A DNA stretch of 64,000 bases from Tubulanus polymorphus. Its lineage: Eukaryota > Nemertea > Palaeonemertea > Tubulaniformes > Tubulanidae. The DNA lies in the NCBI RefSeq assembly GCF_964204645.1, contig NC_134036.1, forward strand, positions 5,901,600-5,965,599, written 5' to 3'. The position numbers and the translations under genes were made by a program. The notes below the pieces were generated by a model. The model did not search any database, was not told where the DNA came from, and saw only the letters and a program-made list of their open reading frames with translations. Of the stretch, positions 48,901 through 60,171 are shown one piece after another; within the stretch, counting starts at the first letter, position 1, and each line of letters begins with the position of its first letter.

Positions 48901-51900
48901 GCCGCCGCCGCTTTCTTGCGCTCGTGTTCCGGCTCGACGATACCCGTTTGTACGATCGGTTTCTTCATGCGCGCCTCTTTCAGCTTCTTCATCTCGGCCG
49001 CTTTGCGCGCTTTGACCGGGTTAGGCGGCACCGGAATTGTAACCTGTACGTAGAATAGCATGATGATTTGATTGAGTTCACCTAGGTGTTTAGAGAAATA
49101 TAGAGAAAGCCGAATCATTAAAGACATGAGCTTTTTATCATTTAGGGAATTCCATCATTCGGGAAAGAAATGCAAAGTGTTAAGTGCAAAGTCCTGCGCT
49201 TCTAGAGTTTGGGTTAAGAAACACGGCAGAGACTCGCGATGCCAACCGGTTCGAATCCCTGCGAGGGTGGAACGTGGCAATACAGCGCCATGCTGTAAGG
49301 TGCTAATTCCTGCCAGAGGTGATTGTGGCAGTGTCTAACGATTCCCTCAGGTCCGAATCCGTGCCAGGGAAGAAGGTGGCATGTCACCATGGGGCTTCCG
49401 TACTTACCAGTATCGGTTTCTTCATATCCGACTTCCCTTCCCACTGTATTTTAACTATCGAACTCGTGTTCAAGAGTCCCGAACATTCGGGTCGACGTTT
49501 CTTCATGTCCGACAGCGAATTCGAATCGACCGGCTGAATCTGTAAACAACAATAACACAAACATTGCATACTCGCCATTTAATGACTGATCATGACTTTT
49601 GATTAGTCACAAACCTAGTGTTAAACCCATTGGACTTAGAATGACTTATGGAATCGAGATCTTCTACTTAAGCTTTAGAATCAAGATATTTTACACTAGT
49701 CGAGGACTAAGCCTTCGCCATTCAAATCAAATAGTGGACCGGTGGACATTTATTAGTTTCAGGCAAAGGACTGGAACAGCGATGATTTAATTCCAAAATC
49801 TCAATTCTTAAGACTGGTCTACATATGTATGATTAAGATGGGTTAACCGGTTTAAGATCTAAGTTCTGAACTGTTCAACTCTAACACTGGGCGCGGTAAC
49901 GTCTTCAGTCCATGTGCTCTGCAGAACAGTCGCGTTCGTGTCCAGATTTAGAATCTTGATACCGGTCTTAGGTAGTTAATGATTTGCTTTAGAACTAAGA
50001 TATGGTCTTAGACTGGTTTTCGATCGAAGCCAGAGTGACTGGTCCTCGGGTGACTGGTTCGAGCATGGAAGTTACTATGAAGGCCGTCTCGTATTTTACC
50101 TGTAACATCAGATTCTCCGGTAAGTTGAACGTGTTTTTCTCGCAGGTCAGCGAGATCCTCTGATCGACCGCCGAAACTATCTTGGTGCTCTTGCCGGCGA
50201 TCACGTGGTAATCGCGTTTCAGACGAGACACGACCGCCAACCTGGTCAGCCGATCGACGCCGGCCTGCGCGAATTTCATATCCTGTTTGTAGATTTCGAA
50301 AAAAGAGAATTGAGAGAAATTCGTAGAAATGAGGAAATTACGTCGTGGTTTACCGCGGCAATCGATGATTCCACTTGTGGCAAGCGAGTATCCACCAGGT
50401 GCGCTAGTAGTCACTCTGTCGGCACGTTCAATTTTTTCTACATTTAGTTAAAATTTGATTAAATTTCCTATCGATCACTGAGTGCATTCAGTAGATCACG
50501 TGGCCAATCAGGATTCGGGGTCGTAAAGATTCACAGTTCAAAGTTGATCGATAGTGAAGTAATCTCAATTGCTGAAGACCGAGTGCCCTTTACGCCATCT
50601 GGTGGGATGTCAGGTCTTGCGGTTCCGTATATACCGACCTTGTTGTGATCGTAGGTGATCTCCTGCGTTTGTAACTCGGTCCACACGCCGTTGTATTCGA
50701 CTTTCACGACCGTTTCCCGCGAGATGGCGCTCGCTCGCGTCATGCAGTGAGGTACGGCCACGTAGATCGTTTGCTTCAACTGAAAGTTAGATGAAAATGA
50801 TTAATATAGATCCACGGATTTTGATTGAAAGCTCGTATACAGATCGTATACACAGAATTTTGATTTAAATCAACTTATTTCAAAATGCTGTCGTTTAGGT
50901 ATTTTACGTGACGTCATATTGGCCGTTGTGCACATGCGGGTCTCTTATAATAGTAGTTGACGGCTGATGCGCACGATACGCTTGGTGTTAGAAAAACAAA
51001 CATTTCATACCACCTCTCGCGCAAGAGGCTAACAAATTTCAAATTTGATGGACAGTATTTTAACCATATTGTTGTTGTGAATAAAAGGTTCCAAACCACC
51101 TTGCGCAAGCTATTTTCTATTGATTTAAACGATTTGAAATATATGAAAAGGTGATGTTATGACGGCCATTTGACGGCCAATATACAACGCTGAAGCATCT
51201 CAGCTTTCGGCCTCTAAATCGGCGAGTTACCTTTTCGTTTTCCTCGTCGCTGTTTTTCCTCTTCAATCGGATGATGTTGCTGACCAGCTCTTCGTTCGTG
51301 TTGTAAACGAAGTTCGTGTCGGTTTGTCGGAGCACCTGGCACTGGATGTCGACGGTCGGGTTCAGCGCGCCGCCGCCTCGCGCCCGGATCAAGCAGCCGA
51401 TGCCGTTGTCGAAGTCGCCCTGTGGCACGTGAATCCTGCGCGATAGAACGGGACACATTGGCACTCGATACTGAATAAGTTTTTTGAACTCAATCAAAAG
51501 AGGTCTTTATTTGAAATTGATACCCAGTAATACGAGAACATGTCTGAAATTCAAAACTGCCCACTTTTTCAGTGACAACTTCAACGATTCAGTGAAATTA
51601 TAATTAGTCACGAAATAAGGCCGCCTCATTCTCGTTCTCAATAATTTCAACGATTCGGTAAAAATTATGATTTGTTACTAGTGACAACCTTCTCATTCTC
51701 AATACGTTCTCACATCTAGTAAGAAATTATGATTAGTTGCTAATGACGACCTTGCCATTCTCGATTACTTCAACGATTCATTGAAATTATGATTAGTTAC
51801 TGACCACAGCCTTATTCTTGATGATTTCAGTGAATATTCGGTTGAATTACGAGTCGTTACAATTGACGACATTGCCATTCTTAAAGAATTCAGAGGCTAA

Positions 51901-52246
51901 AGTCTTATTATCAATAACATGAATGATTCAGCACTACGATAAGTTACCAATGACGAGCCCATTCTAGATGAAATCAATGATTTCATATTTTCGAACGTGT
52001 TCATACAACTTATATCCAACGATGCATATAATTGCTATGATTGACAACTTACACTTGAGGAGGCCACGCCTCCCACACGGGAGTCCTGCCGGTCATTTTC
52101 TGGCGCAGTTTTCGTTCTTTTTCCAATCGTTTCTTCTCCTCCTCGGCGCGGCGTTTTTCCGCTCTGAGTTTCTCCAGTTCGAGCTCTTTCTCGCGTTGTA
52201 GCGCTTTCGCCTCTTTCTCCTCGGCTCGACGTTTCGCTTCCAGTTC
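42967..52246 (-). CDS. Multi-exon ZU5/UPA-death-domain protein, DTHD1-like (5' end not found)
   Basis: Fourteen exons with GT-AG borders, in gene order: 52053-52246, 51231-51435, 50639-50779, 50100-50282, 49408-49539, 48773-49043, 47974-48103, 47294-47407, 46535-46665, 46005-46249, 45449-45631, 44305-44479, 43520-43620, 42967-43140. Phases agree at every join and the sum is 2379 nt (792 codons plus stop). The product has an N-terminal coiled coil, a long ZU5/UPA-like beta region (LLNTSSIVKIQW...LVTIPVPPNP), an acidic linker, and a C-terminal death domain (DEYLHHLAEELGDEWKKLAH, ending CLSRTGRRDLVEELL). Death domains mediate homotypic protein contacts. DTHD1 is my best match from memory; other ZU5-death proteins are possible. 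Upstream exons are missing. Confidence 0.7.
43300..43480. repeat. 90-bp array unit, inverted, inside an intron
   Basis: GAGTTTGTGAAATACATTAG, GACTCTGTCTC and GACTGGTAAAATTCTACCCC are the reverse of the unit that repeats in the receptor spacers. This shows that the unit is dispersed beyond the array. Confidence 0.7.
43750..44110. repeat. Inverted relatives of the 115-bp repeat, in an intron
   Basis: Two to three degenerate units with AAACTGAACTACAAACATCA and CAAAAACTGATCGTCCA appear in the opposite sense to the array at 27000-27380. Confidence 0.5.
44158..44272. mobile_element. MITE with GCCCAGTTTCACAAAAAGG termini
   Basis: The left GCCCAGTTTCACAAAAAGG and the right CTTTTTGTGAAACTGGC are inverted ends around a TTAAATCGATTTAA-type centre. 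It lies about 30 bp from the donor of the exon ending at 44305, within the intron. Confidence 0.65.
45060..45430. repeat. Degenerate intronic tandem repeat of about 90 bp
   Basis: Four units share a TTTCTATATCCCCATT-like string, an AATGC step and a CGAGTGATTTACATATCA-like string. They fill the space before the exon at 45449-45631. Confidence 0.6.
47637..47781. mobile_element. MITE with GGGGCCGGTTGCA-type termini, copy 2
   Basis: Same family as 28155-28296: TGGGGCCGGTTGCATAATC at the left and CTCTGCAACTGGCTCCA at the right, with TTAAGACCAGTCT repeats inside. It lies in an intron. Confidence 0.7.
48195..48335. repeat. AT-rich minisatellite (ATATTGATGATATTA)
   Basis: At least five imperfect copies of a TATTGATGATATT unit of about 15 bp, with variable spacers, in an intron. 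They give rise to spurious frames. Confidence 0.7.
51575..51990. repeat. Intronic tandem repeat of about 68-75 bp
   Basis: Five to six units share TTCAACGATTCA, AAATTATGATTAGTTAC, TGACGACCTT and CATTCTC strings. They lie between exons 51231-51435 and 52053-52246. Confidence 0.65.
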
Positions 52247-52888
52247 CTGAAATATCGCGGGGAACAGATATCTTTTAGCTTCGATTTCCGTATTGTCTCT
52301 CCTTATTCCCTCTTTACGGTCGAACCGCCGCCCAATCGACGGTTTAATCTTCATTTTAAACAACACAAACTGAGCTGTACCGCTTTGGGATTTTTATTAT
52401 CGTATAACATGAAAATCTTATTTGAAACGTTGTTATTATATCGAACGGAATGCGCAAAACGCTTAATATTCATTATAGTAGATCTAGTTATTGGAAAATT
52501 CTTGTCAAATTAGTGTCAACATATTATCACTGAAGATCACTATTAGAATATAGCGGAATCGTTGAAATATATTTTCTAGTGAAAGAAACCTTTCGGACCC
52601 CATTCTTTTTCCCTATTGTCGGATTTTACAGTATTAGTGTTGACATCGGTATGTTTTTATATGATTCAAAACGCCAACGCTATACTCCACTGTAAGACGA
52701 AAGGCGTGGGTATCGCCCACATACACTGAAGCTATATGCCAAACTTCAACCTGTAGTGCGAGTGATCTTTGCAGTGTAGTCGTTGCAACTTTTCAGCTTT
52801 ATCACGAGCCCAGTTTCAACATCAACAATGTTGTGGTCATGTCATATGAATTTTCGTATAGTTTTATCAATCATAGGATTTTATATTT
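52247..52888. other. Spacer or intron, degenerate ribozyme-like repeat at 52530
   Basis: An open stretch joins 52246 to an ATG at 52366, but a good acceptor precedes 52246, so I do not count it as coding. Positions 52530-52563 match the 29.6-kb ribozyme-like unit with changes in stem II and GAAA to GAAT. Otherwise nothing is recognised. Confidence 0.45.
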
Positions 52889-54007
52889 TCATAATGGAAA
52901 CATCGCTTTCAATTGCTTTCTAAAGCGACGCCTCGAAGCGCAATAAATAATGAAATTACAAGACGCTACAATCATTCTAATTATGTTCTGAAAGGCGATC
53001 ATCATGGTGGCCAAAGAGCCTTTACCAAGTTTTCGGTTGAGCGCAAGAATCAGATTTTGGATCGATGCTCTGAGATCAAAAACCTTTTTCAGCAAGTAGA
53101 AACATGAAATGAGAACTAATGTCAGAGTTAAACTACGGTCACTGCTGCTGCTGCTGCTGCTGCTGCTGCTAGCAGGTTGATTAGATGTAGACATGGTTTT
53201 TCTCGCTGCTCCTGCGCGTCTCAACGTGAAAATCAATCGAATAGTTATCAGAACCACTATCACTGTCGGGAGTATAGTAAATAAAGGAGCGCGGAAAAAC
53301 ACTTCGTAATATCTCAAATATATGTTTTTAGCAAATGGCGTCAATTTTTGAGTCCATCGCTCGTGTCCGGTGCACGGATTACGGGTATAATTGGTAGCTT
53401 TATACTTAAAATTATTTTTCACCTGATCACAAACTGAAATGACCGAAACGAAAATGATGATGAAATAACTTTTCTTCAGGCTTACGATTCCTATAGCTTT
53501 CAGAGGCCAACAAACGACGATATATCTGTCTACAGCTATTAACAATGTTATCAGATCACTGAAACCAGAAAACACAAGTCGAATGAATTGAGTGTATGAA
53601 TACATGCGCTTCATAACGTGGTTTATTTCAGCAGTCATGTCCAGTAACAGCGTGTGACTGTAGAGCCGATACTGAAAGCCAAATACGATATAAGACAAAC
53701 AAATAAACATGTCCGCAACAGCCAAACATCTCAAATAGAATATACTGGTGTTGATTGTTCGTTCTTTGGTAAGAATGAGAAGAGACAGTAAATTTGTGCC
53801 GAAACCGAAGATGGCAATGCTGAAAACGACGTAAGTCGTGATCTGTAGATACAGATTCACGTGAAACGGTTTGTAATCGGCGTGATGGATGTATTTACAC
53901 CGCGGATGAGGTTTAAACCCCGCCTTCTCAGTGGTGATTGTTGTCAGGTCCGATCCGTTGAGGTCGAGAAACTGAGCGCCAACCGATACATTTTCTGAAG
54001 CCATCAT
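52889..54007 (-). CDS. Rhodopsin-like GPCR (array member, 372 aa)
   Basis: Intact single-exon receptor; start taken at ATG 54005-54007 (MMASENVSV), matching paralogs, rather than at an upstream non-ATG codon. TM1 GFGTN, TM2 LAVAD, TM3 DRYIVVCWPL, ECL2 TRNPCTGHERW, an ICL3 serine tract of about ten after NQPAS, TM7 NFIIY. ECL2 (KYKATNYTRNPC) is closer to the 35.4-kb pseudogene than to the other copies. It is separated from the death-domain gene exons by 640 bp. Ligand unknown. Confidence 0.92.
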   Translation of the reverse strand: MMASENVSVGAQFLDLNGSDLTTITTEKAGFKPHPRCKYIHHADYKPFHVNLYLQITTYVVFSIAIFGFGTNLLSLLILTKERTINTSIFYLRCLAVADMFICLSYIVFGFQYRLYSHTLLLDMTAEINHVMKRMYSYTQFIRLVFSGFSDLITLLIAVDRYIVVCWPLKAIGIVSLKKSYFIIIFVSVISVCDQVKNNFKYKATNYTRNPCTGHERWTQKLTPFAKNIYLRYYEVFFRAPLFTILPTVIVVLITIRLIFTLRRAGAARKTMSTSNQPASSSSSSSSSSDRSLTLTLVLISCFYLLKKVFDLRASIQNLILALNRKLGKGSLATMMIAFQNIIRMIVASCNFIIYCASRRRFRKQLKAMFPL

Positions 54008-55143
54008 TTCAGTACGCCACAGCACGCAGTCACTGTTTACCGTTTGAAAAACAATCAGTTTAAACTTTTGATTGTATCGTTGTTCAAAACACCAACGACA
54101 TCTCAAGTTATTTTCCGCTGCAAGAATCGTTTATGATATAAACTGATGAAAAACGACCGAACTGAGCAGACTCACGTACGAGCTGACGCTTAGAGACTAG
54201 AAGTTAGAATACATCAGTTCTCCGGGTTACACCAAACGGCGTAGGTAAACCTGTAATTTCGGTGTAGCGAACCTCTACCCTACCATTACATAAAGAAACT
54301 AGTGAAATAACGGATTCGAATCGAGGATGAGAAAAATGAAGCGCGTTGATGTTACCGCGGAATGATATCTGCGAAATATATAGGAAACTATATACTGATC
54401 AATGAACGAAGTTGGTTTCAACCATAGTGGTGTACGTTTTTTGCCGATCTTGTTCGACTCAACATGTCCCAACTGAACCAAGTCAAAGACAGAGTCTGCT
54501 GTATTTCATAAAACCTTACTCGGTATTTGACGCCGACTCGGGGTAGAATTTTACCAGTCTAAACTTTACCGCAGTAAGAGACAGAGATGACTGATGGACA
54601 GTTAGAGTTATAAGATAGAGGGAAATAATACCAAAAACCTTTTTATGCTTGCTCGATAAAGTTCATAGGTTCATTTTAAATCAGTCGGGCTCTATCTTAT
54701 CAAAATCCGCATTTTTGACGTGAAAACCCCCGAGATTATTGATTTCCTGAAAAATGATAGAAATGATGGTTAAATTGGTAGATATTCCGACTATCGGAAT
54801 CAAAGGACAGGTCAACGACCCGAAAAAATGTATCAATCTATTTATTATAAATTCCCCGATAATGCATCCTGACCTCAACAAGAAGTGTAACCATAGTTCC
54901 GAAGTGTATTTTTAGGAATAAACAGCCGGTTTTTTAGTTGAGGTGTAGTTTGGCACAGTCCCCCGGGGAACGCGTTCCATCCACGCGTTCAGACCGTTCT
55001 GATTCAGTATCAACAACATTGGGGTCATGTCGAAACTTGCTCTAAGCTTTATCAACCGCATAGTTTATCTTCATAATCGAAAACATCGCTTTCAGTCGAT
55101 TTCGAAAGCGACGCCTCGAAGCGCAATAAATGACGAAATTACA
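54008..55143. other. Spacer with 90-bp units and receptor C-terminal remnant
   Basis: It contains the 5' flank, a 90-bp unit (about 54490-54600), unrecognised DNA, and at 55076-55142 a fragment of a receptor C-terminus (AATCGAAAACATCGCTTTCA... to GACGAAATTACAAG) whose remaining body has been lost at a rearrangement point. Confidence 0.6.
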
Positions 55144-55420
55144 AGGATGATGTACACGTTTGGTCAAACATCTAGAAAGAGTTTGTGAAGTGCGGTCGGC
55201 TTTATGTCCTTTATGGTTTTATGTCCGATTTTGGGAAATCGCTAATAACTTGAGATGTCGTTGGTTCTTTGTACAACGATAGACTAGGAAGCTCAAATCG
55301 ATTGTTTCTATTACCAATCAGTGACTTGCGACAAACAGTCTAACAGTCACTGATTGGTAATAGAAACAATTGGTTTTAACTTCCTAATCTATCGTTGTAC
55401 TAAGAACCAGCAACATCTTA
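55144..55420. repeat. Inverted duplicate of receptor 5' flank forming a head-to-head palindrome
   Basis: Positions 55144-55335 are the reverse complement of two parts of 20265-20785. They meet direct-orientation flank sequence at 55337 onward. This creates arms of about 65 bp (55258-55324 and 55345-55415) with a 20-nt spacer, containing GTTTCTATTACCAATCAGTG and its complement. Confidence 0.75.
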
Positions 55421-56834
55421 ATTTATTAGCAATTTTCAAGCTGCAAGAATTGTGTACGATATAAACGGACGTAAAACAACCAAACTGAAATGAGCCAAAA
55501 GTGCGCTGACGCTAAGAGACTAGAAGTCGAAATATGCAGTTCTCGAGTTGACGCCCGACAGCGAAGAACATTAACCTGCAATTTCAGTGTAGCGAACTTC
55601 TACCCATATATTACATTCGGATATTGGATATAGCTATATCTGAATCGACAGTGAAAAAAATCATGCGCATATATCTTGCGGTAGATTAATATCTGCGAAA
55701 TATAAAGTAAAATATGCTTGTAAATGCACAAAGTAGGTTTCAACTTTGAATGCGCAGTATATATTTTCTGCCTTGATCCGGTTGGACATTGTGTCCCAAA
55801 ATGAACCAAGACAGTGTCTACTGTATTTCACAAGCCTTTACTCTGTATCTGAAACCGACTTGAGGTAGAACTCTATCAATCTCAACTCAAGCGGGTCAGA
55901 GGGTTTAGGGACAGAGTCTACTGTATTTAGCAAACTCTTACTCAGTATTTGACATCAACTCGGGGTAGAATTTTATTAGTCTCAACTTTACAGCAATAAC
56001 AGAGATGACTGGTGACTGATAGAGTACAGATAATAGGCTATTAGGGGTCAATGATACGATTGCTGCTCCTAAGTTTACTAGCGAGCATAACTTTGTCAAA
56101 ATCAAATTGTTTGATTAGAAACCCCCGAGACTAAATATTTTTCTGAATGGTAATAGACATTGCAAAATGTAAGTATTTCGAAAATGGCTCATCGATTCGA
56201 GTTGAAACATCAGACTTTACCTTAGTTTATTTATCTTAATGTGGGTTTATAAACTTCATTGACATTAGACACTTGTCTATGGAAACCAAAATTTGAAAAA
56301 CGGTTGATAATTAGACTATTGGGATCAAGAAAATATATTACGTTTTTTTTTAATTTAAAAAAATCGTGAAATACTGTGACGACGTCAACTCAAATGACTA
56401 ATGATATACAAACCGATTTTTCTCTACGAAATTAGGTCCTTTACACGAGAGTTCGGTAGAAAAACGTACACTTCAATATTAAGAGTAAATCGATGGTTCT
56501 TTTGCTTTTTAGCTATCGTTGTATTGCGAGGGTGGTCAGCGCCTTTACGTAATAGATAGCTCAGACGAAGCATGGATAACGTGAACGAGTTCAACTTTAA
56601 AAAAAGTGGAAACTCATTCGTTTTAAGCATGTTGAGAAATGATCGTAAATTTTCATATCTTATTACCGCGAATTTCGTATTAAGATAATTGCACTAAGCA
56701 AACTTATTTTTATAGGAAAATGCTATAGGAAAAGCCGGGAATTCTTAAATGCATCGTATTTGTGAGGATTTCGTTGTTTAGCCGAGCCGTACTGACGAGG
56801 TTCCATTGAATCTATCACATTTAATCTTCATAAT
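55421..56834. other. Array spacer duplicated from 22440-23870
   Basis: It matches the earlier spacer closely, including the 90-bp units at about 55800-56000 and the TTTGCTTTTTAGCTATCG block. No gene. Confidence 0.65.
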
Positions 56835-57935
56835 TTAAAACATCGCTTTCAGTTGATTTCGAAAGCGACGCCTCGAAACGCAATAAATGACGAAATTACA
56901 AGACGCTACGATCATTCTGATTATATTTTGAATTTGGTTCATAATTGTTGATAACGATCCTTTTCCAAGTTTTCCGTTGAGAGTGAGAATTAGATTGTGG
57001 ATCGATGATCTGAGATCAAAAGCTTTCTTCATCAAAAATAAACATGAAATGAGAATTAACGTCAGAGTTAAACTACGGTCACTGCTGCTGCTGCTGCTGT
57101 TGGAGGTTTGATTATTTGGAGACATGGTTTTTCTCGCTGCTCCTGCGCGTCTCAACGTGAAAATCAATCGAATAGTTATTAGAACCACTATCACCGTCGG
57201 TAGTGTAGTTATAACTAGAGCGCGGGCAAACACTTCATAATATTTCAAATATGCGTTTTTAGCAAATGGAGTCAACCTCCGAGCCCATCTCTCGTGTCCG
57301 GTGCACGGATTGATAGATTGACTTGTATAATATTTGAAGTAATTTCTCATCTGATCGCAAACTGAAATGATCAAAACAGAATTGATGCAGATATAACTTC
57401 TCTTCATACCAATAATTATGAAACTTTTCAGAGGCCAACAAACGACGATATATCTGTCTATAGCTATTAACAATGTTATCAGATCACTGATATTTGAAAA
57501 TGAAAGTCGGGTGAATTGAGTATATGAATACATGCGCTTCATAACGTGGTTTATTTCAGCAGTCATGTCCAGTAACAGCGTGTGACTGTAGAGCCGATAC
57601 TGAAAGTCGAATACAATATAAGACAAACAAATAAACATGTCCGCAACAGCCAAACATCTCAAATAGAATATACTGGTGTTGATTGGACGTTCTTTACTGA
57701 GAATGATAAAAGACAGTAAATTTGTACCGAAACCCCAGATGGCTATGCTGAAAATGACGTAAGTCGTGATCTGTAGATACAGATTCACGTGAAACGGTTT
57801 GTAATCGGCGTGATGGATGTATTTACACCGCGGATGAGGTTTAAACCCCGCCTTCTCAGTGGTGGTTGTTGTCAGGTCTGATCCGTTTAGGTCGAGAAAC
57901 TGAGCGCCAACTGATATATTTTCTGTAGCCTGCAT
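56835..57935 (-). CDS. Rhodopsin-like GPCR (array member, 366 aa)
   Basis: Intact near-twin of the receptor at 23871-24971; all family motifs are present (GFGTN, LAVAD, DRYIVVCWPL, NPCTGHERW, serine tract of five, NFVIY). The start is ATG 57933-57935 (MQATENISV). The spacer on both sides is duplicated along with the gene, so the copy arose as a segment of at least 3 kb. Its upstream flank is the closest relative of the sequence at the left edge of the window. Confidence 0.92.
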   Translation of the reverse strand: MQATENISVGAQFLDLNGSDLTTTTTEKAGFKPHPRCKYIHHADYKPFHVNLYLQITTYVIFSIAIWGFGTNLLSFIILSKERPINTSIFYLRCLAVADMFICLSYIVFDFQYRLYSHTLLLDMTAEINHVMKRMYSYTQFTRLSFSNISDLITLLIAIDRYIVVCWPLKSFIIIGMKRSYICINSVLIISVCDQMRNYFKYYTSQSINPCTGHERWARRLTPFAKNAYLKYYEVFARALVITTLPTVIVVLITIRLIFTLRRAGAARKTMSPNNQTSNSSSSSSDRSLTLTLILISCLFLMKKAFDLRSSIHNLILTLNGKLGKGSLSTIMNQIQNIIRMIVASCNFVIYCVSRRRFRNQLKAMF

Positions 57936-58037
57936 TTCAGTCGGCACTCCGAACACTCACTGCTTGTAGATGGAGACAAAATCGGTTTAAACTTCCATGT
58001 CTATCGTTGTACAAAGATCCAGCAATATCTCAAGTTA

Positions 58038-58187
58038 TTAGCGATTTTCCTGTTTGTAATCGGCGTGATGGATGTATTTTCACCGCGGATGAGGTCTAAA
58101 TCCTGCCTCGCCGGTGGTGATTGTCAGGGTCCGTTCCGTTGAGGCCGTGAAACCGAGCGCCAGCAACTGATATATTTGCAGCGGCCA
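58038..58187 (-). pseudogene. Truncated receptor N-terminus, broken copy
   Basis: Same relic as 25074-25223, but with an extra base in the LNGTD region and the TGA at the Cys codon, so the frame is closed. Confidence 0.6.
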
Positions 58188-58249
58188 TCCATGCAAACTT
58201 CAAGCACAACGAAACTGCTTGAAATTGAAATCGCGCAGTTCTGGAGTTG

Positions 58250-58255
58250 AACGTC
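58250..58255. other. Best paralogous empty Polinton target site (AACGTC)
   Basis: GAGTTGAACGTCGTTCAAT, then CACATCATTGG. Both flanks match the two sides of the inserted Polinton more closely than do the sites at 25285 and 62957. Confidence 0.9.
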
Positions 58256-58499
58256 GTTCAATCACATCATTGGATTCCGAGACCAGTAAATAAATATCTT
58301 AACCCGAATCGATAAAGAAAAAAGCCACGCGTATAGATTTTGCTGCGGAATAAAATCCCCCAGGATCTTTGTAAACTAAAGGGATCAATACAAAAAGCAG
58401 TATTCATCCATGAAATGTTTCATATACTGTTTGCTCCGAACAAGACACAGAATCTTATGCATTTCTGTCATCAGTTTCCTTACCGATTTTACAGTAGAA

Positions 58500-58815
58500 T
58501 TTTTCCAGTCACAACTTTACCGCACTAAGAGACAGAGTCTACTGTATTTCACAAACTCTTACTCAATATTTGACCCCAACTCGAGTTTGAATTTTTTCAA
58601 CGCTGGACTTTACCGCAGTAAGAGACAGAGTCTACTGTATTTCACATACTCTTACTCAGTATTTGACAGCAACTCTACATCGATATTTGACACAAACTCG
58701 GGGTAGAAATTTACCAGTCTTAACTTTAATACAGTAAGAGACAGAGTCTACTGTATTTCACAAATTCTTACTCGATATTTGATACTAAACCGGGATAGAA
58801 TTTTACCAGTCACAA
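58500..58815. repeat. 90-bp tandem units in array spacer
   Basis: Three to four units as at 19205-19510, with the same order and small differences; intergenic between the receptors at 56835 and 59053. Confidence 0.75.
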
Positions 58816-59052
58816 TTAATAAGGCAGTAACAGACAAACACAACTCGTCTCGACGGTGAATTGAAATTAGGTCTTTACCGCGATTTCGGTTAATTCCAGA
58901 AATAACGAATCATTTAAATATCACGAAAATAGAGGATTCCTCAGTCTTAAGGCAGGGATATTGCTAATGGATTTAATCGTTTAAGCTGCTGTGAACAATT
59001 CCGGTTCTGTATGAGTATTTCGGGATATGTAGAAACAATTGGTTTAGTTTAA

Positions 59053-60171
59053 TCAATCCTTGTTTCTTTTCGTAATCGTAAACATCGCAATCAACTGAAT
59101 CCGAAAGCGACGCCTCGAATCGCAATAAATGACGAAATTACAAGACGCTACGATCATTCTTACTATATTTTGAATTTGGTTTATTATTGCGTAAGAGGAG
59201 CCTCGGCCAAGTTTTCCGTTTAGAGTACGAATTAGATTTTGGATCGATGCTCTGAGTTCAAAAGATTTTTTCAATAAATAAAAAGATGAAATGAGAATTA
59301 ACGTCAGAGTTAAACTACGGTCACTGCTGCTGCTGCGGTTAGAAGTTTGATTATTTGTAGACATGGTTTTTCTCGCTGCTCCTGCGCGTCTCAACGTGAA
59401 AATCAATCGGATAGTTATTAGAACCACTATCACTGTCGGGATTATAGTAAATAAAGGAGCGCGGACAAATGCATCATAATACCTGAAATAGATGTTTTTA
59501 CCAAATGGCGTCCATTTCTGAGTCCATCTCTCGTGTCCAGTGCACGGATTGATGGAACGACGGGTATAATATTTGAAATAATTCCTAGTCTGATCACAAA
59601 CTAGAATGACCGTAACAAAAAAGATGTAGATATAACTTCTTTTCATACTTATGATTCTTACAGTTTCTAAAGGCCAACAAACAACGATATATCTGTCTAT
59701 AGCTATTAACAGTGTTATCAGATCACTGATATTTGAAAAAATGAGGCGACTGAATTGACTGTATGAATATATCCGCTTCATGGCGTGGTTTATTTCAGCA
59801 GTCATGTCCAGTAACAGCGTGTGACTGTAGAGCCAATATTGAAAGTCAAATACGATATACGATATACAAATAAACATGTCCGCAACCGCCAAACATCTCA
59901 AATAGAATATACTGGTGTTGTTTGAACTTTCTTTACTGATGATGATAAAAGACAGCAAATTCGTGCCCATTCCGAAGATGGCTATGCTGAAAACGACGTA
60001 AGTAGTGATCTGTAGATACTGATTCACGTGAAACGGTTTGTAATCGGCGTGATGGATGTATTTACACCGCGGATGAGGTTTAAACCCCGCCTTCTCAGTG
60101 GTGGTTGTCAGGTCCGATCCGTTGAGGTGGAGAAACTGAGCGCTAACCGATACATTTTCTGAAGCCTGCAT
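59053..60171 (-). CDS. Rhodopsin-like GPCR (array member, 372 aa)
   Basis: Intact single-exon receptor; start ATG 60169-60171 (MQASENVSVSAQF). TM1 has GMGTN, TM2 LAVAD, TM3 DRYIVVCWPL, ECL2 NPCTGHERW, and a short ICL3 tract (NRSSSS), the shortest of the intact set. TM7 has NFVIYCDS with Asp in place of Ala. Its 3' region and flank are the parent-like sequence of the pseudogene at 19741-20251. Ligand unknown. Confidence 0.92.
   Translation of the reverse strand: MQASENVSVSAQFLHLNGSDLTTTTEKAGFKPHPRCKYIHHADYKPFHVNQYLQITTYVVFSIAIFGMGTNLLSFIIISKESSNNTSIFYLRCLAVADMFICISYIVFDFQYWLYSHTLLLDMTAEINHAMKRIYSYSQFSRLIFSNISDLITLLIAIDRYIVVCWPLETVRIISMKRSYIYIFFVTVILVCDQTRNYFKYYTRRSINPCTGHERWTQKWTPFGKNIYFRYYDAFVRAPLFTIIPTVIVVLITIRLIFTLRRAGAARKTMSTNNQTSNRSSSSDRSLTLTLILISSFYLLKKSFELRASIQNLIRTLNGKLGRGSSYAIINQIQNIVRMIVASCNFVIYCDSRRRFRIQLIAMFTITKRNKD

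Noticed and set aside
49190-49440. tRNA or tRNA-derived SINE because of GGTTCGAATCC near 49232
   Set aside because: A B-box-like string is present, but I found no acceptor stem pairing, no clear A-box at the right distance and no tail; too weak to list as a feature.
52247-52366. Extension of the first visible death-domain exon to an ATG at 52366
   Set aside because: A good splice acceptor lies just before 52246 and the extension has no protein-like pattern.
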